A stretch of DNA of 64,000 bases from Loripinus fragilis. Lineage: Eukaryota; Mollusca; Bivalvia; Lucinida; Lucinidae. Position numbers and translations under genes: made by a program. The stretch spans positions 54,714,495-54,778,494 of the forward strand of contig OZ026528.1 of NCBI GenBank assembly GCA_964019695.1. The letters are read 5' to 3'. The notes under the pieces were generated by a model. The model had not been told where the DNA came from. It made no database searches and was given only the letters and a program-made list of their open reading frames with translations. Positions 20,951 to 33,112 of this stretch are shown here, in pieces (position 1 is the stretch's first letter; each line of letters starts with the position of its first letter).

Positions 20951-22560
20951 AAGAAAGATCGCCATTGTCATTTACAACTGCCCATCCAAACGCGAGGACT
21001 GAAGTGCATTGAACTTGTCTTCTTTCAAACTAACTCAACAAGCGAAACCCAGCCTATGGACCAGGGGGTGATTAAAAGTTACAAGACCCACTACAGAAAG
21101 AGTCATTCTGCGATAATTGAGAGCTATACACGAAAAGAAACTTACCATTTCTATGTCCGACAGCATGAGATTGATGCAACAGGCCTGGGAGATAGTGCAG
21201 CCAATTACAATCTCCAAACGCTTCGGACACCCTGAATTCTGTCGCACAGACACATTGAACGACGCTACAGAGACGACTACAGACATCGACGATGACCCTA
21301 AGGACAAAATCACACTAGCTTGACTAGCTCCAAGTCTACATGATCATAGATGACAGCCTTCCAACAAGTGAATGACTGACCGACGATGATATCAAAGACG
21401 ACATCACCATCAATGGATGCACGGATTTCCTCAATGCAGATGACAACGTTACCGACTGACGTTAAGCACAATTTTCCGATTGAGAAATAACAACCAAAAC
21501 CTGGGTTTTGATGCTTAAAAGGACCCTTTCATCTAGACAGTTCTTTCTTAACAGCCAAATCCTGTTTTGGCTGAAATAAAAAAAAAGTTACCAGCCCACC
21601 TAGCACACAACGTCAGGCCACCAATGGCCTGCCAGCAATATGCCATCTAAATAGCATATCGCTGGTGGGCGGTTGGTAGCCCTCGTTGTGTGCTAGCTAG
21701 GTTGAGTCCTTATGACAGTAGGGCGATAAGAAAGAGACAATATTTCGTTAGTAAAAATGGTTCATCAATTTACATTTTAAAATTTATTTTCATTGTTGTT
21801 ATCAATGTTTGTTACATGTATATAGTGGTTGTCAATAAAGATGTAAACGCTGATTTTTTTCTTTTCTGTGTTCTTAGACCTGCAAAGCATAAGAGACGAT
21901 GAGCCCACAACCTCCTAGGAGCTCATTTTCTTTAATGCTTTGGGATGTTCAGAGTACGAGTTGAAGCTGCAAACTCTGGCAATGCCATTCTATGGAAGCA
22001 TCTGAATTTTATTGAATTATCTGAAAACTCCTGATTACAATCAATCGATATACCAATTATTTAAAAGAATTTCTGCAGTCCTTGGCACTTCGAATAATCG
22101 AGGTTTTATTGTATTTTAGGACAAAACAATAACTTTTTATCTAATATGCAATGATACTAATTGTAATTGGAGAGTAAAACGGAAAAGCAGAACAGCCAGT
22201 GTAAACAGCCAATGGAGCTTGTTTTGCATGTTCTTCTCAGGTGATCACAACCCAAGTCTGGCAAATGATGTCGATGTTTTAAGCGTATTGCACGGGCAAG
22301 TGAGCTTGGAAGCTGTCAATAAAACTTATATTTTTCAAGAGGCTATGAACAGTTGCAAGAATAAGGCAATTGGGTATAAGCTGCTCTCTCTTCTATAGCC
22401 AGATGGTTGCAAAAGTGGACAGTGCATTACAGAATAATAGTAAGCAACATCATATTTTTCACCCCTTTTTTAAGACTGGAGAAACATTTGTTTGTCGCCA
22501 GTCATCTGGTTCATCACCCCGAGCTAAGGACTCATTTAAGATAAGTGCTAGTATTGTGGA
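20951..22560. other. No confirmed gene; one long hairpin at 21597-21705
   Basis: 21597-21705 is an imperfect palindrome: ACCTAGCACACAACG at the left and CGTTGTGTGCTAGCTAGGT at the right, with GGCCTGCCAGCAATATGC facing GCATATCGCTGGTGGGC inside. This is a foldback MITE-like structure of about 108 bp. At 22255-22380 VSLEAVNK and SCKNKAIGY faintly recall the N-terminal part of a LINE reverse transcriptase, but the frame breaks and I do not call it. Confidence 0.5.
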
Positions 22561-22569
22561 GAGATCTCA

Positions 22570-22915
22570 GTGTTTCATTCTTTTAGCGCTCTGACATTCA
22601 GACCATGCGTGCCAGAAGCTTTATAAACATTTAGTCTGTCCAACAGTTTGGCAAACCCTTTCATGTTAACTGATATGGTCCCCAAGGGAGGAGAACAGAC
22701 TAGCCCCTTAAGAGGGCAAGTCAGAGTCGCCGTTGCGTAAGAAGGCTGATTGGAATTGCCTATAACAAATGTTGGCTTTTCCCTTTGCATCTGTCTTAAG
22801 AATTCTGCTTTCTCCGAGTGATGTGATGCCAAACGCCTCTTTGTTAAGAAATTTGATAAATGACCAAAACGTTGTTATCATTTCAGGCTTAGGAGTAATT
22901 CCAATGGGCATCTTT
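22570..22915 (-). pseudogene. Jockey/CR1-type LINE reverse transcriptase remnant
   Basis: Two overlapping minus-strand frames give FWSFIKFLNKEAFGITSL, ILKTDAKGKANICYRQFQSA and then, after a frameshift, NMKGFAKLLDRLNVYKASGT followed by HGLNVRALKE. The order FW.YIKSL...GI..L..., then FQSAF, then LL..L.P.KA.GPDGL..R.LKE is the linker and start of the RT domain in jockey/CR1-type LINEs. The catalytic palm is absent. Confidence 0.65.
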
Positions 22916-22984
22916 CAATACCTTCTGTACATGTGCTCTGCAACGCTTGCGATGAATCCTGACATCAGGGTGCTTGCTTATACA

Positions 22985-24010
22985 AGCACGAAGGTAATGC
23001 TTATTTCTTTTTTTCTGCATCGCTTTGGCGAAAGCAGGTCTGGTAGTGGGTCCACTCCGTCTGTCCATCTGCCTGTCCCTCCATTCGTCTGTCCATCTGC
23101 AACACTTTTGGGGTGCCTAGTTGTAACTACTAAAGCTTTCATTCCTTTTTATTCAAACTTTGCAAAATGGATGTTAACATATTGAAAATGTGCTATTTTG
23201 TGCACATTTGATAAACATTTTCTAATATTTACGGGTGTTGGTCTTAGAAATTTTCCATACGAAATGCGTAGGGGGTGTCTGGTTTATGTAATCTGTAACT
23301 CCAACAGTTTTCAGTCCTTTATATTCAAATAAAGCATAATAATTGTTTACAACCCACTATTTCGTGCACATCTGATTAGTATTTTCACAATTTTACGGGT
23401 GTTTGTTTTGTTTGTTTGATTTGATTCTTTATGTCCCATCAACAATCTTTCAGTTATATAGGGACGGCCTTCCTGGGTTGAACCAGTACTAAGCTAGGAT
23501 AAATGTGTCTTGCTCAAGGACCACAACCCAGTGATGCCGGTGAGGCTCGAACCCGTGGCCCTTCGGTCTCGAGTCAAGCACTCTACCACTGAGCCACTGC
23601 GCTCCCTGTTACGGGTGTTTAACATAGACTTTTCTTCCATCCGAAAAGGTTAGTGGGTGTCTGGTTTGTGTAATCTGAAACTCCAGCCGTTTTGAACATG
23701 TTCATCTTACATTTGTGCACATTTGATTATATTTTTGGGAATGTTCAACTTAAACATTATTACGTCTACACCACCTTTGGAGTGCTAACATTGTGCAATT
23801 TGGGTGTAATCTGCAATTTAAACAGATTTCATGCCTTTATATGCAAACTTTGCATGATTGTTCATACATTGAAAATGTGCACGTCCTATTTTGTACACAT
23901 TTCATGATTATTTTTTTCATATTTGTTGGTCTCAAACATAGACATTTTTTTCTGTTAAATATTAAGAGGGTGTCCGGTTTGTGTGATCTGTCCAACAGAT
24001 TAAATTATTC
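22985..24010 (+). repeat. Strongly diverged tandem repeat interrupted by a SINE
   Basis: Recurrent words: GGGTGTCTGGTTT(A/G)TGTAATCTG near 23272, 23655 and (variant) 23967; TTTGTGCACATTTGAT near 23194, 23714 and (variant) 23890; ATTTACGGGTGTT near 23229 and 23389. Unit length about 190 bp, much eroded. The SINE at 23405-23608 lies inside one unit. Confidence 0.5.
23405..23608 (-). mobile_element. SINE family A with 12-bp target duplication
   Basis: Flanked by TTACGGGTGTTT on both sides (23393-23404 and 23609-23620). The minus-strand order is GGGAGCGCAGTGGCTCAGTG, B-box GGTTCGAGCC, GTTGTGGTCCTTGAGCAAGA, TAGCTTAGTACTGG, AACCCAGGAAG and the tail GGGACATAAAGAATCAAATC. Such duplications are the mark of LINE-driven target-primed insertion. 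Pol III boxes suggest transcription from its own promoter. Confidence 0.9.
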
Positions 24011-24065
24011 CATTAGCTCTTTAACACTCATACATGTAAGTATATAATAAAAATATTATTACGTT

Positions 24066-24128
24066 TTTTTTATCCCAGCCCTGATCTCAGCCCGAGTGGA
24101 CCGTTTCAGCCAGAGCTGGGATAAAAAA
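24066..24128. repeat. Short foldback element
   Basis: TTTTTTATCCCAGC and GCTGGGATAAAAAA form 14-bp inverted ends around about 34 bp, 18 bases left of the LTR at 24147. Confidence 0.55.
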
Positions 24129-24146
24129 CCGTGTCATAATCTATAT

Positions 24147-24418
24147 TGTTGTGAGAGCCGTTACCGGGGAGTTCCAGAGAATACCGGGGAGTTCTGGAGA
24201 GTACCGGAGATATACCAAGATAGTGAGATGTGCTCACCCCTCTACCTCCACGGGCTCCATGAGCTACTGTTGCCGCCAATAATGACGTCTTGGAGCCCGC
24301 CCTGGAGTATGGTCGGCAGTTACCTATCTGCAGTCTTCAAGAACAGTTGAGCTCGCTCCAGCATTGCGGATTAAAAGTAAGTAACCATCCTTCACCTGTA
24401 CTCAGCCATTCGCAACAA
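24147..24418 (+). repeat. 5' LTR
   Basis: 272 bp, TG...CA bounded, with GAGCCGTTACCGGGGAGTTC, GATAGTGAGATGTGCTC, ATAATGACGTC and GGAGTATGGTCGGC. It matches the 3' LTR at 30154-30442 along most of its length. Confidence 0.9.
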
Positions 24419-24419
24419 T

Positions 24420-24437
24420 GGCCCTGCGAGTGAAAAA
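24420..24437 (+). promoter_or_regulatory. Probable primer-binding site
   Basis: TGGCCCTGCGAGTG begins two bases after the 5' LTR. Ty3-type primer sites start with TGG, complementary to the CCA end of a tRNA. The tRNA cannot be identified here. Confidence 0.45.
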
Positions 24438-24439
24438 TT

Positions 24440-25100
24440 GGCACGCAGGTTTGCCATTTTGAAATAAATTTCTTGTGTGTTATAATCATTCCTGGGGAGT
24501 TTGGAGTTCAGAGCGGGATTTTTTGAATTTGAGGTAGGTGAAATTAATTTACATTTTTTTTTCTTTCTTTTTCATATTTTTTCGTCATAATTATCGTTTC
24601 TAGCATTTTTTTGGAAAATAATCTTTTAGCATATTTTTTAGTGTACGAATTTTGATTTAAGGGATTTATTAAATTTTTTTGGATATTCTTTGCTTTTGGT
24701 TTGAGAGTCATTTCAAGCGTGACACTGGAAACATAAAGCAGCTGAAATTCAGAGGTAATTTTGATTTATTTTTGCCTTTATTCTCAGTTTATTGAAGGTA
24801 AATACTATCTTTTTAATCACATTTTGTGTATTCTATCATATTCAGATCCAATACTGGCTATTTTAGGCTCCCCCGCCGTGGAAATTAATATTTCATCATT
24901 TCAGTGTGGATTTTTTTCTTGTGCAGTCGATGCATTTTGATTAAATTGTGAAAAAGTGTTTGTTTTCATTTCTATCCACTTTCCCCAGTTATATTGAAAT
25001 TTGGCCTTTACATATGAAGGTAAAATTATCGAAATTGTATCAAAATTTGTTTATTTGGGAATAACTTTCACCACTGGTGGATCTTTTGCAGAAACTCATT
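24440..25100 (+). other. Untranslated leader of the LTR element
   Basis: AT-rich, no open frame or motif seen. It lies between the primer-binding site and the inserted LINE and, with 27114-27237, would make a leader of roughly 0.8 kb before gag. Confidence 0.4.
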
Positions 25101-25102
25101 AA

Positions 25103-26186
25103 ACTCTGTCTGGTCAAGCATTGAAGGCCGTTTTTAAATTAAATCAATATTTATATAATTTCACAGACTTACAACCCAAGCATGTGCTAGATTTATTTGA
25201 TAAGTTAATATTACCAATTTTGACCTATGGAGGAGAGGTATGGGGTTTTTCAAAACCAGTTCAGCAAGAAAGGGTACATTTGCAATTCTTTAAAAAGCTG
25301 CTAGGAGTAAAGAAATCCACACAAAATGACTTTATTTATGGGGAACTAGGAAGAACTGCAATACAAACAAATTTTTTTTAAGCAATCATTAACTATTGGT
25401 TTAAAATTTTAGAATGTGAAAACAGCAAATATATAAAGTATGCATACCAACTTATATTAAATGATTTGGAAATTAATCAAAACACTACAAATTGGGCATT
25501 AAAACTTAAGGACTTGTTATCAACACTAGGATTTTATGAGGTATAGTTGAATCAGGGCGTAGGAAATAAAAATGTTTTTCTATCGGAAGTAAAAGTGAGG
25601 CTACATGATAATTTTGTACAAAATTGGAATACTAGAATTAATGAATCCTCTAGAGCAAACTTATATTCATTTTTTTCTAAGTTAGAGCATCAACTTTATT
25701 TGGAAGTAGTTAAGGTTAAAAAGTATAGAATAGCTATGAGTAAATTAAGAGTATCATCTCATCGGTTAGAAATTGAAGTTGGACGGTGGTCCAGGCTAAA
25801 CAGAACACCCTTGGATGAAAGAAAATGTTTTAGATGTCAAAATTGGAAGATGAATTCCATTTCTTATTTGAATGCGAGTTATACTCAGATTTAAGGCACA
25901 GCTATTTAAAAAGATATTTTTGGAACAGGCCCGATATCCTAAAATTGAAAGAATTGATGTCTTCTTCAAATAAGAAAATTATATGTAACTTGGCAATATT
26001 TATTCAGAAGGCATTTGATATTAGGGCAACAGCATACAGTTATAGATAATTCAGATGTTCATTCATTCTTACAAAATAATCTTTATGCAAGGCCAAATCA
26101 GTGTCAGTGATCCAAATGGATCATTGTCACTGGTGGGGCCTGGTTTAAAGGCATGTTTTAGCCAATTTTGGTGTATTTCTCTCATT

Positions 26187-26273
<87 letters not shown>

Positions 26274-27113
26274 CAAACAAAAATATAGTAAAAAAAGCAA
26301 AGATTTATGGTATTTTTCATAGATATAAATCAAAATTCAAGAATGAAGGTCAGTGGGAGGCTGCTCTAATGAGTAGTCTCCCACTGATCTTCATTTGTTG
26401 ATAGCCGTAGTGCATGAGCAGATAATTTGACACAGCGATAAACATTGTGAGTGATAAATATTGTGAAATGTGTCGAGAGTGTTTTGTTCTTAACATTATT
26501 TTACTGAGATATTGTAGGAAACTTTCATTTTATTTTTGCTAAGATACTTTTTTCTGTAGCACGTTTCTCAGTTTGCTGTAATTATTTCCATTTTCTAATG
26601 CGAAGAGAGATAGGCATAGCATCTGTGTTACATGCGGAAAGAATGAGCGCAAAATCGGATAAGGAACACACCGCTGGCTGTGTTAATCTATATTTGGTTA
26701 CAGAAAGCGTTTATCGTTTTATCCGGAGCTATCGGTGTAACCCTAAACATGACGTGTGTATTTAAAATACTGGGAAATCTCCGGTTATTTATATCATGTG
26801 AAAGTGGGTTAATATTTGGCGCTTAATCTTGCATAGAAAAGAGATGTAAAACGGGAACCAATCAGTAAATATACGTCATATGGTCGGACCACAATTTATT
26901 TTTAGACCCACGAGAGAAATATCACGTGTCATGAATGGGGATACACATATATACCTGTGTACTATTGGCTACTACGGAATGTGAGTTCATTAATTAGAAC
27001 GTAAATATACCTTGCAAACCCCATGTATATTATATAATAAGAATGAATATTGTTATCATTACTCATGAGCATGTATACTGCTTAAAGTAAATAAACTCAT
27101 CTATCTATCTATT
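25103..27113 (+). mobile_element. 5'-truncated LINE inserted in the LTR element
   Basis: The coding part (about 25105-26049) has the C-terminal region that follows the RT palm in many invertebrate LINEs: TLSGQALKAVFKLNQYLYNF, FDKLILPILTYGGEVWGF, QFFKKLLGVKKSTQNDFIYG and, later, CFRCQN and EDEFHFLFEC (a C-x2-C...H...C knuckle). The frame is broken by a TAA near 25379, a TAG near 25544 and a frameshift near 25840. After the stop at 26047 comes about 1 kb of probable 3' UTR ending at CATCTATCTATCTATT (27098-27113), a short-repeat tail. Upstream RT catalytic motifs are absent, as expected from 5' truncation. No clear target duplication was found. Confidence 0.6.
26189..26272. repeat. (GT)n microsatellite, 42 units
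   Basis: An uninterrupted GT run lies in the 3' UTR of the truncated LINE. The poly Cys/Val and His/Thr frames through it are artefacts. Confidence 0.98.
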
Positions 27114-27237
27114 GAAAATAAGAATCATCCCAACAGTATTTTGTTGTTCACTTTTTCCCCATTTAATTTTCATATGACTTGGAATTATTAAATATCCATT
27201 GTTAGTTTCCAAACAGACCAGTACCTCTTCCAACAAT

Positions 27238-28680
27238 GATTAATATCTATACTGCATCGGAGGAGGAAGTGGCTGGGTTGGAAAAGATTGGCCAGTCATC
27301 AATTCAGCGAATTGTTGAATTGCCTGCCAGAGCCTTGACCAGCGAACATGAGCCGTTGACGGTCATGGATCTGGCCAAAATCCGATTACTGGCAAGGATT
27401 GATAGATGCTAGCATTTTATCAATACAAATGCCACCCACTGCCAAACCTAAACCAGTGAGTGAGAGCGATGCATCGAAGGAAGTAATACAGGGCTTAAAC
27501 CGTTTGGAAAGACGGATTGGTATGGATGCAGATGCGGTTCGCATTCAACTCAACTCCATATCAAACTGTCTTTGCGATTACGGACCCCGTCTGGAGATGG
27601 TTGAAACCGAGGCAAAAGACCATCACCAGCGGGGGATTTGTAGTTTTGAGGAAACTCTCGCCAAAGTAGAAAAAATTATGGATAGAGTAGATCATAGGCT
27701 GGACACGCAAGAGGCCAGCATACACTCACTGGATAGTGGGGTCGGCAGGCAAGAGCCAGAACAAAAAAGTAAACTCGACCAGCTGGGAGAGATGGCTGAA
27801 TACATTGATCCACGGACTGCAGTGGACAATGTTTTCAGCCGTATAAAGATGGCTATGCCTGCTGACGGCATTTATTCGGCAAAGGGTTCGACCTTCCCTC
27901 CTTCATCATCTTTCGATGAATACATTCCATCCAAGGATGATGAAAGGCTAGATTCTAGCCGTGGCAATTCAAATACCAGGGGTAGGTCTAGGCAAATGAG
28001 GAATAAGGAGAAAGGCCAGGTCACTGATAGTGACAGATCGTTATCCCTGTTGCCACCTAAATTACAGATATTTTCTGGAGACCCAACTAAGGGGCGGTGG
28101 TCAAGTTTCATTATGCAATTTGAAAGAATTGCAATTCGTCACAGCTGGTCCGAGGCGAAGAAACTCGACCGGCTCCTTAGTTGCCTCACAGAAAAGGCAC
28201 TTGAATTTGCATTCAAGTGCAAAATGAACAATTCTTTTTTAGAGCTAAAAAATCAGCTCAAATTAAGGTTTGATCTTAGTGACGAGCCCGTGGCAGCTCG
28301 TCAAAAACTTAACACTCTAAAACAAGGCCCGGATGAAACCTTGGAAGGTTTCATGCAGCAAGTTCTCAATGTAGCCACAGACGGCTACGGGGATTTCGAA
28401 ACCACTGTTTTACAACAGATGGCCATAGAAGCTTTTCTCAAGGGGTGCAGAAATAAGGAATCAGCTTCATTAGTCCTTATTTCTCCACTAAGACTATCCA
28501 GGAGGCATGCCAGAGATTGAAAACAATCGTGGCAAATAAAAAGGCGCTGGAGGGTCCAAGTCTCTTTTCAGGAGAGACTCTTTTCTGCTCAAGAGGAGAA
28601 AGAGTCTCTGACTTGGAAAGAAAGGTCAGCGAAATGACTTACATGGTGAGGACGAAATCGCCTCATCATGGGTATTGATC
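27238..28680 (+). pseudogene. gag of the LTR retrotransposon, frameshifted
   Basis: ATG at 27238 opens MINIYTASEEEVAGLEKIG and runs to about 27390, where a one-base shift leads into a 373-codon open frame (27399-28520). The N-terminal half is acidic and probably coiled coil (GLNRLERRIGM, VEKIMDRVDHRLDTQE). The capsid core follows: LPPKLQIFSGDPTKGRWSSF, FERIAIRHSWSEAKKLDRL, LTEKALEF and ARQKLNTLKQGPDETLEGFM. Near 28480 another shift moves the frame to TIQEACQRLKTIVANKKALE, which ends at a stop near 28675. It would assemble particles that package the element RNA. The capsid type matches the fragment at 39537-39783 but differs in sequence from that at 16030. Confidence 0.75.
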
Positions 28681-28689
28681 TCAAGGTGA

Positions 28690-29240
28690 CTGTAATTATT
28701 ATTCAGATTGACGTAGTTCGTATCGTTTGCCTCAACGTTCTTTGCCGGAAGGGTACCCCCATACGTCGCCTGACCGGTACATGCGGTATTCACCACTCAG
28801 ATATCACCGTTCACCGTACGGTATTTTTTCGATCTGCGTCAGGTCATTTCGCTGGCCGCCCTCCACGCGGTGATAGAAGGTATCCGTCTCATTCACCTTC
28901 AGGGGGTAGCTGGAGTCTATCTGGGGACAGATATCTATCTTCGAGGGAAAGTTCCTGCGGGAGGTATCCATCACCCAGAAGGTTCTCTCACACATCTGAA
29001 AGGTATAGAGAGGGACACCGTCCACCAGGTCATGGTCGATATGGTGAAGATCATCGCCACTACAATAGAGGTGATAGGTCTTCAACCTATCGGCATGGCT
29101 CTGGACATAAGCCTCAGAGGTTTGAGGAGAGGGCTGGTGGTTCGTCGCAGGAACGGAAAGTACCCAAGAATTTAAACTCCAAGGGGCTAGGTGTTCCAGC
29201 AACAAACTCCTAGTCCTGCCTAACCCAGGTCGCCACTGTG
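28690..29240 (+). other. Arg/Ser-rich gag-to-protease linker, broken frame
   Basis: Pieces such as RYMRYSPLRYHRSPYG and, in another frame, RYPSPRRFSHTSERYREGHR form a basic, low-complexity linker of the kind that often follows capsid and binds RNA. No CCHC knuckle is visible. Stops and frame changes break it. Confidence 0.4.
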
Positions 29241-29245
29241 ACGTA

Positions 29246-30076
29246 ATGGAAGTTACGTTACCTAGTCATCGGGATCTGACTGTTTTGGTCGATATTTTAA
29301 TTGGTGGACATCCAACATATGCGGTACTTGACAGTGCCACAATGGTAACCCTAGTTAGGGAAGACCTCATAGGGTCTAGGCTTGACCCCAAAAATATTGG
29401 CCCTGTTTGTGTACTTTCAGGGATAAGATCAGACCCTGTGCATGGCAGACTCGTGCACAATGTCCCTATCTCTGTGGGAACACAGACATTTCTGCATACT
29501 GTATGTTTGTTTGTTTGTTTGTTTGCTTTACGTCCCAAGTCAACAGCTATGGTCATTGCGGGACGGTCAGTTCACCTAACCACACTTTTTCCTGGGCAGG
29601 CTTGAACATGCGGTTAACCAGTAATTCGTGCACATACTTTCGCTTGTAACTGACAACAACCCTTCTTGAATGAATCAGCAGAAGGAGGAGAATGACCGTA
29701 GAAATCATTTCATGATCAATCTCCACGAAAGTATGGGGCCGGACCGGGATCGAACTCGCGACCCCTTGATCTGCAGTCAGACACGCATCTGTAGCCTGAC
29801 ACGTTACCGACTGCGCTATGCGGCCCGGCACCATATACTGTATGTGTAGCCCCTATCAAAGACAATTGTTTGTTTGGGCTAGACTTCATGATAGCCACTG
29901 GGTCTGTTTTAGATCTACGTCGAAATACTTTGACAGTTGAGAATGATGTTATGCCAATCAGGGTCAATAAACACCCTGGTTTGCAAGCATCAAATGTGTC
30001 TATTGTACGGCGAACTGTCATACAGCCGCAGTCTGTTGGATTTGTTCCAGCAAAATTAGTTAGCCCGATTGATTGA
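29246..30076 (+). pseudogene. Retropepsin-like protease, split by a SINE
   Basis: The frame opens MEVTLPSHRDLTVLVDIL and contains AVLDSATMVTLV, the aspartic protease active-site region (D29-S30; the third residue of the usual D-T/S-G is alanine). The SINE at 29507-29834 interrupts it. Read across the 11-bp target duplication, the frame resumes without shift at the beta-strand GLDFM and LDLRRNTLTV, then ends at a stop at 30076. Retropepsins cut the element's own polyprotein. No RT follows. Confidence 0.65.
29507..29834 (-). mobile_element. tRNA-derived SINE family B with 11-bp target duplication
   Basis: Flanked by ATACTGTATGT (29496-29506 and 29835-29845). On the minus strand it starts GCCGGGCCGCATAGCGCAGT and has A-box-like TAGCGCAGTCGGTAA and B-box GAGTTCGATCCCGG. 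It continues through ACTTTCGTGGAGATTGATCA, TTACAAGCGAAAGTATGTGC, CAGGAAAAAGTGTGG and GACCGTCCCGCAATGACCA to a tail of (CAAA)n after GGGACGTAAAG. Confidence 0.9.
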
Positions 30077-30138
30077 AGCTACATAGTATCTGGGGCCTCC
30101 AATAAGTAAGGCTTAAGGACCATACGCCAGAGACTTTC

Positions 30139-30153
30139 AAAGATGGGGTAGAG
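30139..30153 (+). promoter_or_regulatory. Polypurine-tract-like stretch before 3' LTR
   Basis: AAGATGGGGTAGAG lies immediately upstream of the 3' LTR start. A purine-rich run there primes plus-strand synthesis in LTR elements. The two T residues make it imperfect. Confidence 0.45.
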
Positions 30154-30442
30154 TGTTGTGAGAGCCGTTACCGGGGGAGTTCCGGAAATACCGGGGAGTT
30201 CCGGAGATATACGGTGATAGTGAGATGTGCTCTACCCTCTACCTCCACGAGCTACTGTTCCCGCCAATAATGACGTCATGGAGCCCGCCCTGGAGTATGG
30301 TCGGCGGTTACCTATCTGCAGTCTTCAAGAACAGTTGAGCTCGTTCCTGCATTGAGGATTAAAGGTAAGTAGCCATCCTTCACCTGCATTGAGGATTAAA
30401 GGTAAGTAACCATCCTTCACCTGCACTCAGCCATTCGCAACA
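30154..30442 (+). repeat. 3' LTR
   Basis: Homologous to 24147-24418 but 17 bp longer: CATTGAGGATTAAAGGTAAG with its downstream CCATCCTTCACCTG is present twice in tandem, and GGCTCCATGAG-type bases seen in the 5' LTR are missing. The two LTRs differ at several sites, so the insertion is not recent. Confidence 0.9.
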
Positions 30443-31372
30443 ATATGTATCAGCTCTTCGATTTAAAAATTCCGATGTATCATCGGGTATAGTAGGTGTG
30501 AAGGACCATCTCCTTTAATAATTTTGTACATTAAGGCTAACTTTCTGATTTACCTTCTTCAATCTTACTTATATTATTAAATATATGAACATTTTGTACG
30601 CTGTGTTTTATAAGTATAGTCTACATATGCGGGACGCGCGGTCCGCACTTATTTCTTTTCAATTGGACGTCGTCGAAGTCACGTTTGTCTGCACAATACT
30701 ATATAATATAATAATGTAGGCCCTATATTAATCATAGTTTAACAATTTAACCTGTTTCGAACGGGCTAGCGGGTATATAATTGTAATAACTTACCTGTTT
30801 TCCCCAAAAGCAGGAACATTTTGCTGAATGTGCTACATTATGTGAGCTATGCACCTGCAGTTGCTTCATCCAATGGTTTAGGAGGAGATGCATTTACAAG
30901 AAACGTTATGGTCGGGCCGATGAGCGCACGCACTGACGGACGATGGACCGACTTGGTAAGAAATTTATATATTTTTTTAAGTGAAAAAGCGGGTATAATA
31001 GACAGATTTGATTTAGATTAAATCAATACTAGTGCAATTATGCTTCTAAATATTCATTTAAATAGTATTGTCTACGGACAGGACGCGTCTACTGACAGGT
31101 CATTTTTGCATAATCCTTTATGTTGCAAACAATCCTTCTATTTCATTCGTTAACTGAGTCCTGACACCTACTTGTATCACACACATGAACATGACCTTAA
31201 TCTTTCTATGTCTTCAGTTAAAACAAGGGCGTCTACGGACTGAACATTTTTTGGACCATTTTACCCCATGCAATGAAAACTGTAAATTTATTTGTTTCCT
31301 GAGATAATTAATGTAATACCAACTCATTAGCTGGTATGTTAAACTTCACAATATTCATTAAATCAATTGTAT
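30443..31372. other. No gene seen
   Basis: No motif, repeat structure or convincing coding frame. Confidence 0.4.
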
Positions 31373-31603
31373 TGTTATACTATTGCTCTTACCTTCCTTC
31401 TGAGCGGTGTAGAAACATGTCTAGCTTCTTTGGTAGGCAGGTAGATAAGAGGCCGGTTGTCAGCTATCAGTGTTGCACCACGTGGCTTCACGTACGGGTG
31501 GTTGTCATCGGAGACTGGTTACAAGTACAGGTACTGTCCATATGTTGTTTGTAGTGGTAATCCAGCCGCCTTGTCGACGTAACGATAGTCCACGGGTACA
31601 ACA
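31373..31603 (-). repeat. Solo LTR of a second LTR family
   Basis: Bounded by TGTTATACTATTGC and GGGTACAACA; matches 39802-40027 over its length (shared CTTCTGAGCGGTGTAGAAAC, GAGGCCGGTTGTCAGCTATC and CAGCCGCCTTGTCGACGTAA). Orientation is inferred from the other copy, where a primer-site-like word adjoins the left end on the minus strand. No internal sequence adjoins it here and no flanking duplication is clear. Confidence 0.7.
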
Positions 31604-33105
<1,502 letters not shown>

Positions 33106-33112
33106 AGGTAAT

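Larger units (their letters stand above)
24147..30442 (+). mobile_element. Ty3-type LTR retrotransposon lacking RT and integrase
   Basis: Two LTRs (24147-24418 and 30154-30442) start TGTTGTGAGAGCC and end TTCGCAACA. They are flanked by ATAT on both sides (24143-24146 and 30443-30446), a 4-bp duplication as expected for this group. Between them lie a primer-binding-like TGG start at 24420, a leader, an inserted LINE, gag, a retropepsin interrupted by a SINE, and a purine-rich stretch before the 3' LTR. No reverse transcriptase, RNase H or integrase fits in the 77 bases between the protease frame and the 3' LTR, so the element is non-autonomous and would need enzymes from a relative. Confidence 0.85.

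Noticed and set aside
22255..22480. Possible plus-strand RT N-terminus (VSLEAVNK, SCKNKAIGY)
   Set aside because: Only two weak blocks and an early stop; not enough to separate from chance.
26055..26401. Open frames through the GT run on both strands
   Set aside because: Pure microsatellite translation (Val/Cys or Thr/His); no gene.
28804..29205. Minus-strand frame of 133 codons
   Set aside because: Shadow of the Arg/Ser-rich gag linker on the plus strand.
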